From NCBI RefSeq assembly GCF_949628215.1, contig NC_134311.1:76750090-76814089 (forward strand): a stretch of DNA of 64,000 nucleotides, in the 5' to 3' direction. Every line of letters begins with the position of its first letter. Within the stretch, counting starts at the first letter, position 1. The notes below the pieces were generated by a model that worked only from the letters and a program-made list of their open reading frames with translations, had not been told where the DNA came from and made no database searches. Below are positions 35,104 to 48,130 of this stretch, in pieces. This DNA is from Phalacrocorax aristotelis. Its lineage: Eukaryota; Chordata; Aves; Suliformes; Phalacrocoracidae. The position numbers were made by a program, and so were the translations under genes.

Positions 35104-38100
35104 TTGTCAGGTCAATAGAAAAGTGTTGACATCTCATCCTTTCTACCTCAAGATTGAATGACTTGGATGAGATACCCACCTGTCCTCACTGGTCATAGGG
35201 GAGCAAGATGATTACTATTTGTACAGCTCAATTTAGGCAAGCTGAATTCCAGCTATTACACTGGAATCTCAGCCTCTGAGGCACACTTTCTACTAGTCAT
35301 CTCAGCTTTGACATATATTGTACATGCTTGACACATATTCTACAAACAGGCTAGAACCTGACTTTCAGTGGACTTCCATTCTTCTGGAAAACAGTGAGAA
35401 TTTAGGCAAACATGATTTTACCCTGATTAAAATTTCTTGAATACCTTTATCAGTCCTCAGTATTTTATCCATGTCTACAGATTGATGATATCAGTGTCAT
35501 CACACAATTTTTATACATTTTTCCCCACAGTCTATTAAAACTTTTTTTCTATCTCATACAAACCCACCCATGATGTAATCCAGATGATTTTGGCCTGCAG
35601 TTTAAAATATCTACAAATCCTCTTGGACATACTCAGTTTTATAGAATTTTATAAAACTGAAGGTGGTCACTTATAAGAACAGTTGCTGCTACTGCCATGA
35701 TTAACATCTTGGCTAACTCTATAGCAATCTCAAAGAAATATTTTCAAAGTCTACAAGACCCTTCAAGATTTTTTTCTTGTCATCAATTTTGCTCTGTGTT
35801 GTGGTTCTATTCAGGTACAAAAGCCTCCATAATTATTATTTTTTTACCTGTTTCATTGTTATGTCCTTTACTATCATTTAAACTGCATCAGGAACTCAAT
35901 GAATTTAAATTCTTTTCTGTTGTTTTTTTCTGTGTTATCTTTAAATTCTGTGTCCAAAGAAGCATTTTTGAAACTCTAACCTTATTGGTAAGATAAACAA
36001 AAGCTCACTTTCTGCACTCTTGACACTCTGAATGCTTTATACAACTAACTCTAGTCTTTCCTACCATGAAGCTGTTACTCATTGTCAGAGGACACAGATA
36101 TGAATCCTGATGTGGCATTACTGTACTAGAAACCAGATGTCAAAACAGAAAACTATGCCATATATTGTTGACAGGAGAAGCTTATTAGCCTGTGATAATA
36201 TACAAATAATTCCTTGGAACTTATCCATAATAACTAGTGCAAGATATAAAAATTTCTGAAAAGACAAGCTGTAATCTGAATTGTTGCAATCCAGGGGATG
36301 GGTTAAAGATTTTGGGGGATATATTCTGGAAATGTTTCTTCTGACACATCATGTGACGATATTACACATCTTTTGGCATTAGTCACATCATCATTTCTCA
36401 CATGGAGAAAAATGTTTGATAAAACACAACGTGACTTGTCCAAAGTAATATATCATCTCTAAAATAAGACTTGTAGGTGCTTTCTGATCTCAGAAGCACA
36501 GTTTCTTCTGATAGTTTCCTCTCTGACATTGCCTTCTTAAGTGAAATATGGTTCCCCATATGTCTCCCAGATTACTCTTACCTGAACAAGGTAGGATGAA
36601 AATATTCATTGCATCAGTGGCAATAGAGAAGACAATTTTGTGAGAGGGTCAGAAAGTGGGCTTTGTTTTCCTGATTATTTCGTATGGCAGCAGTATTTTT
36701 TAGTTTTTGGATGTTCTCAGTATGAACATAGTCTTCCACCTTCTGACTTTAAGTAACTTTAAATACAGTTGAAGACTGGAAACATTTCATAGTTTTGTTT
36801 TCTCCACTGAATAGAAGGGCCTAAGGACAATATTTTCAACCCTCTGATCTTGCATGGCACAATGAGCGTGATTAATTCATGACACTTCTTTCAGTGACAG
36901 AGGCAATTAGAAAGCAAATTTACAACACGGCAACATGTTTCTATTTTGCTCCGGCTTTATTCTGGACTTGCTCCAGTTTTACCATAATACACATGAGAAT
37001 CATACCCAAGAGCCTGATTTTGAAGTGGAATGCTTAAAACAGCCTCATCCATACCTCTTTGTGCCCCAAGGCTTGTAGGTGGCTGTGTGGGTATAAGTGG
37101 ACCTAAGAGGCACTGAGATTTCAGAAAACATGTTTCTGTATTGCAAAGGGTGATTAATTCTTATTGAGTAGAGACTAGTTTACTTAACCTGATAATATTG
37201 TGTTCCTTGGTTGCTAGGAAGAGGGAGGAAAAAAGCTATTGTAAGCAGGCAAGCACCCAGCTTGGTAACTCAAGATATTGTCTCACTTTATGAAATTACA
37301 CTGACATCCTCTTCTGCAATAACGAAAAAAACAATGTCTTTTCCAATCCATGTAACAATATTGATTTTTCCCTTTTTTATGGGGACCTGGCTCTTCAGAA
37401 ATGTAGCAACATAGAATACCACTCATCTCAACCAGCTACAGAGCTTAATCATTTGGAATAGACCCAAGTCATATGAAACAAATCCAGTTTATTCACCTAA
37501 ACCAACAAGCAGTTCTGAAACGTCTTGAGAAGAAAAAAAACCAACGGATACATAGTCACACCAAATAAATCCTTGAACAATTACCTGTATTACGCAATCT
37601 GCATAGCTTCTAGCCTATCCTCCAAATTGTACCACTGGGAGTGTTATGTTTTTCTTCCTCTTTACTTCTGTCTTTAGGAGAGCTACTCAAAAGCTTCATG
37701 CTCCAGCTCACACCCAGACACTTCTAACTGCCCTGATACCTACCATCACCTTTTAATTCCTGTGAAACAAGTTGCTTACACGCAGAGATGTGACTTCAAA
37801 ATGCTTCTTTAAGATCCTTTTTTTCATCCAGGCACACTCACATAGAGTTTATCCATGAACCTCATAACAAAAAGTTCTGTTACTGGAAAGTGTTTGCCAA
37901 ATCTAGAGTGGCCCTGCAGAGCTTTGCCTCAGGTGCTTTGATTGCCTCAGATTTGCAACATTTTCTCTGCTGCAAGACCATGAAAAGTCATTCTTGACTT
38001 TTTTTGAAGTACAAGCCAGGATCACAGTTTTCTTTTCTAAGGTCATCATATTCTCTTGGTCTCTGACACGCTAGCTGGTCTTCTAGGCAATCCACTGAGG

Positions 38101-40063
38101 TCATTCTGATGATTTAATGCCCTCTATACAGAGGACAATTTTAACAGGCCAGTTCAACAATGCAGTCCAATTTCCACCAAATAATGTATCTGCCCTGCCA
38201 GACTTGGCAGATCTCAGCTGTACCCCTGTTTCTACATCTTGGTCAAACATTCAGCAGCCAAGGGTCGCAGCTAGCAGGACTGGTAGTTTCACAGCCGTTC
38301 CTCAGGGAACAGAACCATACAACACTGACTAACAGGAGAGTCTGACTTTTTGACAAACTATAGTTGCCTGAACAGCAAACTATAGAGTGATTCCTGGTAA
38401 TTATTTAAGAGTTGAAAGTGCTTCCCTGTTCCAAGGACTGGCTGTACAGCTCAGATCCCTGTGAACTATGACTATCCCTATCCTTTTTTTCCCCACCTCC
38501 ATAATTTTTCTTGTTCACAAACCACAGTGTGTCATGTCCTTAACAGGAGGTTGCTGGGGTGATTAGGGAACCAGAATCTTTCCCAGGTACCTTGCACTTT
38601 GCATCAAAAGGTTAAAAGAAATTTTGATCTATTGTTTAATAAAAGCCACTCTGCATGGAAGGAAAATACTTCCACATGGTACGAAGATACAGAGCAATAT
38701 TATGAATAAGTGCTTCAGTATTCCCAGCTCTTGCTGAGTGAGAAGAGAAAGAAATCCGAAATCATCAGTGACTCAACCCTTTATGTGATACACTCACTCT
38801 GATAGATACAGCACACAGTGGTCTGCTAACCCTCCCAATAAGGTCTATGTGTGATAATGGCTGACTACAAGGGAATGGGCTTCTAATTCTGCAAGGGGTT
38901 TTGCCTCAAGGCTTGTTTCCACCAAATGATCACAGAATCAGCAATCAGCGAGAAACTGACCAATAATTTCTAAGTGTCTCAGTAGAAAAATTAAAAAAAA
39001 AAAAGAAAAAACCCATAAACCTGATTTTTCAGGTTGTCTATAACTCATTGTATTTCCCAGGGTGTTCCTACCATTGGACGGTGAGATCTGTTAACCATCT
39101 GTAAGCTGTCCTGTGACTTTCCAGTCTCACTCTGTGAGGGATGGCTATTTCAAACCAAGAAATCCCACAAGATGGGTTTGCAGCGTGCAGCAGTTTCTAA
39201 TATAATTGCTGCTGCTGAACAGGTCACACAATATTTGCTCACCAACAGATCTGAGTTTTATTTATTCAGTTTCATGGAGAACCTGAAAAAAGCTGTCTGT
39301 ACTCCTTCAAAGAAAATTACACAAATCTTTTCGTTGGAATAATACAATTTAACATGTAAAGAACAACAGGACACTCAAAAATCAAATCTTCCTGATATTC
39401 CAGGAGACACCCACCAATCCATTCTAGTCTTTAAGATTTTTATCTAGTATTGACAGATGAAGGATGTAAAGGCTGTAATTCCAGCCTATTTAAAATCCTG
39501 AGATAATTGAAATTATGTTTAATTTTTTTTCTCCCATTGGGTGTTAATCACAAGAGAGCACATTTATGATGTCTTACAAATTTTTCTCTACAAAATGAGA
39601 GTTTATAAATTCTTCTTGAAGCAATAATTCAAAAGAGAATGTTGTGATCCTCAAGAAAACCTTTATCCTCAAGTATGGAACTTCAGGAAGAAAATACCAA
39701 GTAGCACAAGATTATAATTATTTTAAATAATTTCCTATGATTAACACATTTGAGTTGTTGATGTACCTGCTAAAACAGAAGACAGATATAGAGATATATG
39801 AGAAATAGGTATTTCTCATCATTTTTTGACACTTTCTGGGCCAGTTTGGTACATGATAAACAGAGAAAAGACAAACTTGCAAAGAAAATAACAAACTTCA
39901 GTTGAAATCCTTCACGGTTAATGGATTTTTCCCCTCTGGTTTTGGTAGGCTTTAATTTGGATGTCCTAAAACAACTGTAATTTAACAAAGCACTACAAAA
40001 AAATATGTTTCAAAATAATATTAGCTCTTATCCTGGACATGCAAGTAAATTTGCAATCTAGTC

Positions 40064-40093
40064 TTTTTTTTTTTTTTTTGTGGTGGTGGTGGT
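40064..40093 (+). repeat. T16 followed by (GGT)n
   Basis: Sixteen T residues run directly into four to five GGT/GTG units. It is likely length-variable. Confidence 0.9.
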
Positions 40094-42439
40094 TTTTCTA
40101 TTTCTTTTTTGCAAAACAGTAAAGAACTTTTTACAAGATTACATCTTCATTAGCATACCAGATTTGGCATTTCATATTAATATGTTTTGAATCTTCATAT
40201 TATGAAAATCAAACTAATTTTAAGTTTCAGTAGAACTTTCTGTTCCAGTATTTATATCAAAATCTTTTACTCAGGTGAACAGAATTATACTATCACTGCA
40301 TAAGGGTGTTATAATTTTACATCTTAAGGGTGCCTTTGAAACTTCAGTGCCAATATGTTGATGGGGATTTGTGCAGTATAGCTGCCAGGTAAAGGAGATA
40401 CAGGTAATGTAGACGTGAATTACAAACTCTAACTGATTTGCCATATATTTTAGCAAGTCATAAAAAATTGTGAGAAATGCATGAAGGGACAAAATGCATT
40501 ATTCAACAACTGTTGTCATTTACACTTCTATCCAACAATGAGGTTTAGAAAATAAGAGTTTCACATTTAAATCCTGACAAGCAAAGTAAGGGATTTTATA
40601 CTGCTTAAATGATTTTTAAATAACTTTAAAAATTAATAATTTAGTCTCTGAAGCTAGTAAAAACAGCAGCAGATCTCTTTTGCAAGAATGACCACCCTCC
40701 CCTTTTTCCCCCGGTTTCCTGAAATGAGTTTCAGAGGTAAAGAATTAGTTTCCAATGTTCTGAGGAGAGTTCCACTGAGAATATACAACATTACAATTCA
40801 AAATAATCCACCTCTCAGGGAAGGTAGATTTAAGGCACGCTCCTATCCCCATTGTTTCCTTACTATACGTTCAGTGTCCATTATTCCATGTTCCACTCTG
40901 ATTCACAGAAATTTCCCCATGTAGTGCCTAAAATGATTAAATATTACTTCAGGCCTGTAATTCAACTTAAAAAATATTAATCTAGTTGTACATGAAAATA
41001 TTTATATGGCTCAAGTTGAAATGGAAAACAGAACTTGCTGATTTTTTGGGGCAAAGAAAACCACATTCTTCTTTTCTTTCAGCAAGGCTTTAGTCTCTTC
41101 CTTTGCCCCAGCATTTCGTGCTTCCCTTTCCAAAGGGTAATGAAATTCACAAGCAATAATTCATTAGAAGCATATATGTGAATCTAAGTATTCAAACTTA
41201 CCAGCAGTATCAGAACTAAGGGTCCAGTGGATCTTTATCACTTTATAGCATTCTGACAAATCTGTCTGAGCTATATGAGCAGATGTGAGCAGTTTTAGCA
41301 TGAGAGTGCCAGGTACCTGAACAACCTAAAATCTGTGTAGGGAAATGAGTTGAAATATGGATATCACCTCAAAATGGGAAAAGCTCTTATCATTGTCTCA
41401 GCTCTTCGAGAATCTATTACAATAATTCCCACAGACTTCAGAGATGCCTACCTGATTAAGGAAGATCTGATGAGTTGAAGGCTCCCCAGCTGCTAAGCTC
41501 AGCCACAAAGTCACTGATGACTTCAACAGATGGTCCTGCTTTTAGGCCATTGAGAACTTTATGAGCCATTTATCCTCCTTCAGGCAACTCATCATCTGAA
41601 ATAAGGAACTGAATGATGTACTAATGTGTTTTGTAACCAAATGCTCTGGGACATGTCTTTCCTGAGTGGCATCCAAATATCCTCAACTTGAATAAAATTG
41701 CTATAGAAAAAAATTTAGCAGTTAAATTATTATTTTTTTTAAATCAGTGAAATAGTTTGAACAGAATTACTGATTCAGTAACAGTAATTGTGTTCTTATC
41801 TGAAATAAAGTTAGGTTTGAATAGTTTTTATGAAAGAGACTTTATAGATGTTGTTAGGGAGCCAGCTTTCTTCTTTCACTCTCTTTTTGTTTAATTTCAT
41901 AACCACAACATGGCTATTTGGTAAACATCATCTTACTTCAAAAGCAGTACTTGAATTTGAGCATAACTACAATTGTTCTTGTCTGCAGTCAAGTGACCAA
42001 ACAGCATCATGACAAAACTTTCCCATAGAGTTTTTCATAGCACAGGTTTTTTTGCTGACATAAGGCACAGTTAATGAGATAAAGAATAAACTCTTAAATA
42101 GCATGTACTGTAATAAAAGCTTCTCTGTGAAGGATTTGCTTTCTTTCTCAATAAATCAATTAAAGCCACTGTATCTTTAGTCCAATAATACTAGCATATA
42201 TATTCACACATGTGCCATATGAATATAGTATAAGCTCTAGAAATATCTCTTGGACCACATACAGTCCCAGTTCTACCAAAAAGCTTTTTCCAAAATGTAT
42301 CTTAGTGTTTATGAGTGGTAAGTCTCTTCAGTGCACAGAAAGGAGGCCTCCATGTGTTCTGGGACCATAATACTTAGGAAGCTGTGCCTAAATTAACACT
42401 TTTAAAGGGTTACTGAAAGAGAACTGAAAGAAGGCAGGA

Positions 42440-42905
42440 AAAATCTTATTTTTAATTAATTGATTCATTATTTGCCGCTGTTGTTAACCCAGTCACAGTA
42501 TGAAATAACAGTAAGGAATGTAATCAGTTTATCTCTACACGCTCGCTTTTGCCATGCTAGCTACTTGGGCAAATGGACAACAAAAAATACTCTACATCCC
42601 ATATGAGATATTAATTTAATTATCACTTTTAGAGCAGGTCTTAATGCATTATTTCTAGTTGTTAAAGGTTATTCATCTAAGAAGATGTTTCAAGCTCACA
42701 TAGCACTACCACAGAATCTAACTTCTTTTCTGTGTTTTTGTCAGGCACTTAAAAGGCATTATTATTATGATTTTAATTTGGGATGACTATCCTGTAATCC
42801 TGATGCAAAACCATGTGTTGTAAATGTCAAATTCTATATCATCAGTTGTTTTGCTGTGCTCATTATTACGGTCTCTGCTGAACCCGCCACGGTAAGTAAG
42901 GGTTG
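42440..42905. promoter_or_regulatory. Candidate conserved noncoding element
   Basis: The stretch is dense in homeodomain and POU-like words: TTTTAATTAATTGATTCATT near 42449, TTAATTTAATTATC near 42612, AATGCATTATT near 42643 and GTAATCCTGATGCAAAAC near 42796. No coding frame or repeat is visible. It ends in CCACGGTAAGTAAG, with a plus-strand donor-like GT at 42892. Word content suggests an enhancer; conservation has not been measured. Confidence 0.3.
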
Positions 42906-45900
42906 ATATAGAGGCATCAACAACTCTCAGTAGCAAAACTCTGTGACTTTCATTGAAATAACAAAGAGTTTGTTAGTTGTGGGTGGTAAAAATGCTGATT
43001 TTTAACATTATATTGAAGTTGCAGGTCAGCATTTCAAGTCTGTATTTTCATAAATAATTCATTTCCTATTATCGAGTATTTATGAAAAACCGAAAGAAAA
43101 ATTAAACCAACATGGATAAAAACATGCTCCAGTCCTAGATGAAAAAAATCCCAAATACTATTCTCTGTCTCTAGAGTATGTTTGTAATAGTGTAACCCTA
43201 ATCAAACTTGCTATGGGATTTCTGACAAGCTATTTATTGCTTAATTCTTTTTCTTTTCTGCACCAATAGAATTTTTATTCTAAACATTTGCTGTTGAATA
43301 ATAGAAGCCTGCTGTGAGATCATTCCCACTGACTGAAGGCTGATTATTTTCATATAGTAGCTGTCACTAGGTATTTCACATTCTTAAGCTCTATCATTAG
43401 AGAGGAATCACAGATCCATTTCTGACCGTAGATCATGGCATTCGGGTGACTGTGAGCCTGGCTGAGCTAATTTTCTACAGAAGGGAAGTGGGAGCTCAGC
43501 TTAACAAATATAAAATTTGTTCAAGTTCTAGCCATATTTAAGTGAATAGATGAAGGTTATACTTCCTATAGTTGTAGGGATGTTACAGTCCAGACTTCCT
43601 TGTGGGATCAGACCCTTGGAAAGACAGGAATAGAGCTTTCAAGTCATTACTTCAGTGAAAGGCCAGTGTCATTCCATTAGATCATTTTGTTGAACAACAT
43701 TTATTAGGTCTTGCATTCTGTACTTACACTTTCTTGGCTTGGATTATCCTTCCTGTACTTGATTAGCCTTGTAAACATTCTAGTATAATAATTATCATTA
43801 ATAATAATCTACTAATTAAATTTATTATTTCTGACTACTGTACATTAATACACTAATATATATCTTGACAGGTCACAAGGTGTGTCAGCAGATTATAGGT
43901 TGTTATAGCTTCTACAGTAAAGAATTTCTGGTTCAGTATAAGTGCACAACTTATAAGTCCTCATGTAGGTGGGAAAAAAGTGTTTCTTTTCTGAAATTAT
44001 TCTGTTTCAGTTCTGTAGGATAGTGTCAATATACCTCTTTGAAGTGGTAATGACCTCATATAATCCATTTTAATGATGATAAATAGGTGTATACACACTG
44101 GAAAAAATCTGAGAATTAACAAAGTGTATACTAAGTTGTTCCTGAGACAAAAGTTTTGTAAGCTTTAGGTTTACACTAACTTAATCTTTTTAGTTGCAAT
44201 TATATGTTTAAAACTTCTGGCACTAAAATCCTTACAGAGAGAAAGTTATCTGCAAGCCTCAGAAGAAGCAGCAAAGAAATATAATTTTTTGTGAAGTGAT
44301 TAGTTCAATTTATTTTGTCAGGGCCAGTGAAGTTTAGATAATATGGCAACTGCCTCAGATCTGCCCAGAAATCTTGACCCTGTGTGGCTGCTAAAAACAG
44401 AGACAAAGTCACCCACAAGAAGCCTCCATATTTTCTGCTTTAATCAATACTGCCATCACAATACCCGCTATGTCCTTTTCTACACCTCCCTTTCCACTTC
44501 CACCTCATTCCAGAGCAAACTGGATAAAAAGCAGGGATACAAGTAGTGTAAAGTGGTGTCCACCCTAGACAGCTCATGATAGCACAGTGTATCCTCTGAT
44601 TCGAAGCTCTACTTTCAGATTCATAAACTCAGATTTGGAAATGAACCATCAAGGGAGCTGCAATGGAAAAGTGTTAGATGTTCATAAGAAAATGTTTTAT
44701 CCATGGGGTGACTTTTGTCACAATTCCACTCTGACAAGTCGTGTAACAGTCCTGCGTATTGATAGCTCCATGTTTTGAATGATGGTACTAAAGCATGCAG
44801 GAACAGGGAGTTCTCAGGGAAAGACACCAGCTGAAAGAAATAATCCACTGTTGTGGAACAAAAGTATCTGCTCCTGTTGCGTGAAGCTATTTTCTGTAGC
44901 TGTGTGGCTGTATCTGACATGTGATGCATATGTGCAGGTGCAACAACAGATACCTGTTATTGGAGGACAAGGTATGATGTAGATGACTTATGCGATCCAT
45001 TAACACAACTCTCCTTCTAGCCATGAATATGTTCACAATGTGCTGGTGCTCTGCTTAATGTTGAAGTATGGAAAGTAGGAAAAGATTTAGTTTGTTATGT
45101 TTAGCTTCAGGAAAAAGGAAAAAAAAATATTAGTGTCATGCCAAGACGATAAAATTGTAGCCTGAAGCCTGAAAGTTTCTTAAAGTTATGAACAACTGAG
45201 TAGACAAAGGTGCAATGGAAATGTATGCAGCCTGTCAGTGTAGCTCTAGCTACATAGGAGCTCCGGCTCCAATGCTTATGTGGAACAGTATGATTTGTAT
45301 TTCTTCCTTTTTAAGAGGTGTTGCAGATACTAAGAAGACATAAGTAGCAGATGTAAAAGTACACACAGAAACCCAAAACGAGATCAGAACCACAACATCA
45401 AAATATGAATAGACTTGAATTATAACTAATGTTATATTATTATCAATGGTATACTTGCAATTGATACTTTTATGTAACCTTAATAGCAAATGAATTTTAT
45501 GTCAGGATACTATTGAATTACTGTTTATTTACTATTTTATTCCAGAAAAAGCTCGAAGGCTGGGTGGGTATTTTCTCCCCTTCTACATCATAAAGCTTAT
45601 CCTGAAAACCCCACTGGGAAACCAAGAGCAAAGTCATAGAGTTTAGTAAAATTCTCTTCCCACATACTTAGCTATCTTTCTTTCTCTGAGGAAAAAAATA
45701 ATGTTATGGTTGGGATTTATATCAAACCTCACTGTTCAGTGTATGACATTGTGTTTTACTTCCTTCAGAGTCAAAAATAAGATAGACATCAAGGGAGTCT
45801 TATGTGATCTTAAAGTTCATTTCTAAGATAAACCCACCATGTTTCTCTGTTGCTTAAGAAGAAAAACTGGCTGACTAATTTCAGCTGGACAGATAAGTCA

Positions 45901-46026
45901 TCTTTCTAAGTGCTCAGTGTGTTGATGGATGCAATCACTGTAAGTGTGAAGATCAATACAATGGCGTCAGATAAACCCAAGGTCAATGAAATTGAGAAAC
46001 TGTACCTGAACTATATTCTTATAGTT

Positions 46027-46051
46027 CAACGTAACAACGTAACAACGTAAC
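46027..46051 (+). repeat. Short tandem repeat, 8-base unit GTAACAAC
   Basis: About three copies of GTAACAAC are visible in tandem without interruption. Confidence 0.85.
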
Positions 46052-47876
46052 TTAGCTTAGGCCCAGACTATCCAGTACCATCAGCTCCAGAGTCCTCCAG
46101 ACATATTCCACTCTGCTTCAGCTCATTCTGAAGCAACTGCTACCTCCAAGAAACCCTCTAGCTTCACAGACTCAGCTAACCACCCTCAGCAGATTTCATG
46201 AGAGCTTAGTCCATTGGAATACATGAAGACCTCTATGTGGATTCTGAGGAGGATCCCACACTCTGTATTGAAAATTGGCACCGGAATAATCTATCACACT
46301 ATGCCTAACAAGTGCACAACTCTATTGAAAGAGCTTAAAATGAAAGGCTACAATCAAAATATTTGCTCTTTTTTGAATTGTAGAGTTCAAAAACTGTGCA
46401 TTTCTTTCCTTTGACTTCTAAACAAGAAGCTTGCCAAAACGGTCTTTGCTTCTACTTTTTATACAGTCTAGACAATGGAAAACTTTGAGGTTATATGATG
46501 CTTCAATATTATTTCCCGACCACCACCACTGACTCTTAAGTGGATTCAAAACTAAAAAGAAGATAGGAAATATCTGGACTTGATATATTTAAATGCTTTT
46601 TTCAGTGTATTTCAGAATGCACTGAAACCCAGTACCAAATAAAACAATTAGGTTTGCAGAACAATAACTGTTCTGTAGGGAACTTCATTAGCCAACCAGA
46701 TGATCTCCAAGACAATAAAGACTTATTAATTTATGGTATATGTAGTATTGGTTTTGCTCTGTCTAGGATGCTCTTCCTGAGCAGTGGGGGAAAAAAACCA
46801 CCAAAAAAACCCAAAAACAACCAACAAACAACAAATGGTTTAAAATTTTTGTATTAATTCTTGTCCATTAGGAAGAGAGTTGAGTTTGGTGAACTGGATA
46901 TTGTAGACAGGTAGGGAATAACACAGAAAGCAAGAGCATTTAAGACAGTGAAGGGTTATTGTTGGGCGCAGAATGCAAATGGACATGTTTTCTCTGCATG
47001 AGTGTCTCTGCTAGAGCGGATGTGAGGCAAAGAGGAAAAAGGAAGACTATGACACTCTTCCTTGTACAGAATAATTCTGTAGCCACTTTTTGAAGACCAA
47101 TTGTTTTTGTGGTAAACAAAAAAAAATTATTTCAGTGACATAGACAAGGCTACAGTGAGATCCCCCTTAAGAGAGATACATAGTGAATATTCAACCTTCT
47201 TTTACTGTCTCAAAATAAAAACTGGAAAAAATCAGACTACACTTAGGGGACTATTGAATTAGAGAGAATAGAAGGTCACTGAGAAATAATCAGATGTACT
47301 TTCTTTCTAGTTAAAGATTATCTAAGTATGACTAAATTGAATGAACTTGAACTATTGATCAACTCTATAGGGAAGACAAAGATTTTACTAGGAAACTACT
47401 GGAAGCTCTGATTCACTGGTTCCTCCAAAGATTTATTTATACTGTGCAATTCAACTCACAATTAGCCACAACATCATACACTTTAATGAAGCTGCACTAA
47501 AGCAGGAAAATACTACCTTACTTAGCCAATATCTGAGCCAGGGCATTGAGAGAACCTCTGTACAACTTCCTGAGAACTTTGTTGAGACAGCAAAAAGTCC
47601 AGCTAGAAGAGCAATAAAGAAAAAACATCTCAGCCACAACACTGGGTTTGTGGCTATTTACTTATTCAGAGAGTTACAGTGGAATTGTTGAGAACTCGCA
47701 CAGTAACAGCGCAGTGTCTACCTACAAGGGACATACTTGCTTATCCCTTTTCCCAACCAGTTATGTAGCACTGTAGCTTTCAGAGTTCTTTATCTACAAA
47801 CACTAAAACTATGCAAAAATGTCCTTTACTGAAACTCTTATTGTGTTTGTTCATCTATCCAAGTAGAGAGGATGGC

Positions 47877-48130
47877 ATTAGGCCAAACACATTATCCATA
47901 ATGTGTTAGTTTAATGCCAGGCACAATTTAAGCCATTTTACAGTTTGGTTCCATTTGAATTTAATGCAAACATAGCTGCTCTTTGCCATTCCAATGATTT
48001 GCCTGGCTGTTATGCAGAGGAACATTATAGCTTCGTGAGTGTTAAAATCAAAATTTTTAATCTTAATGCAGTTAATTAAAAGAGAAAATATTTCTCTTTA
48101 TACCCTTTGCAACTTTGAGACTCAACTCAC
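47877..48130. promoter_or_regulatory. Candidate conserved noncoding element with palindrome
   Basis: This noncoding stretch combines a perfect 10-base inverted repeat (47886-47907), a POU/octamer-like TTAATGCAAAC near 47961, TGCCATTCCAATG near 47983 and the homeodomain palindrome TTAATTAA near 48071. The density and complexity of these words resemble developmental enhancers in neuronal loci. Function and conservation are inference. Confidence 0.35.
47886..47907. repeat. Perfect 10-bp inverted repeat, 2-base spacer
   Basis: AACACATTAT at 47886-47895 and its complement ATAATGTGTT at 47898-47907 are separated by CC. Near-continuous dyad symmetry of this kind is typical of dimeric factor sites. 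Confidence 0.85.
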
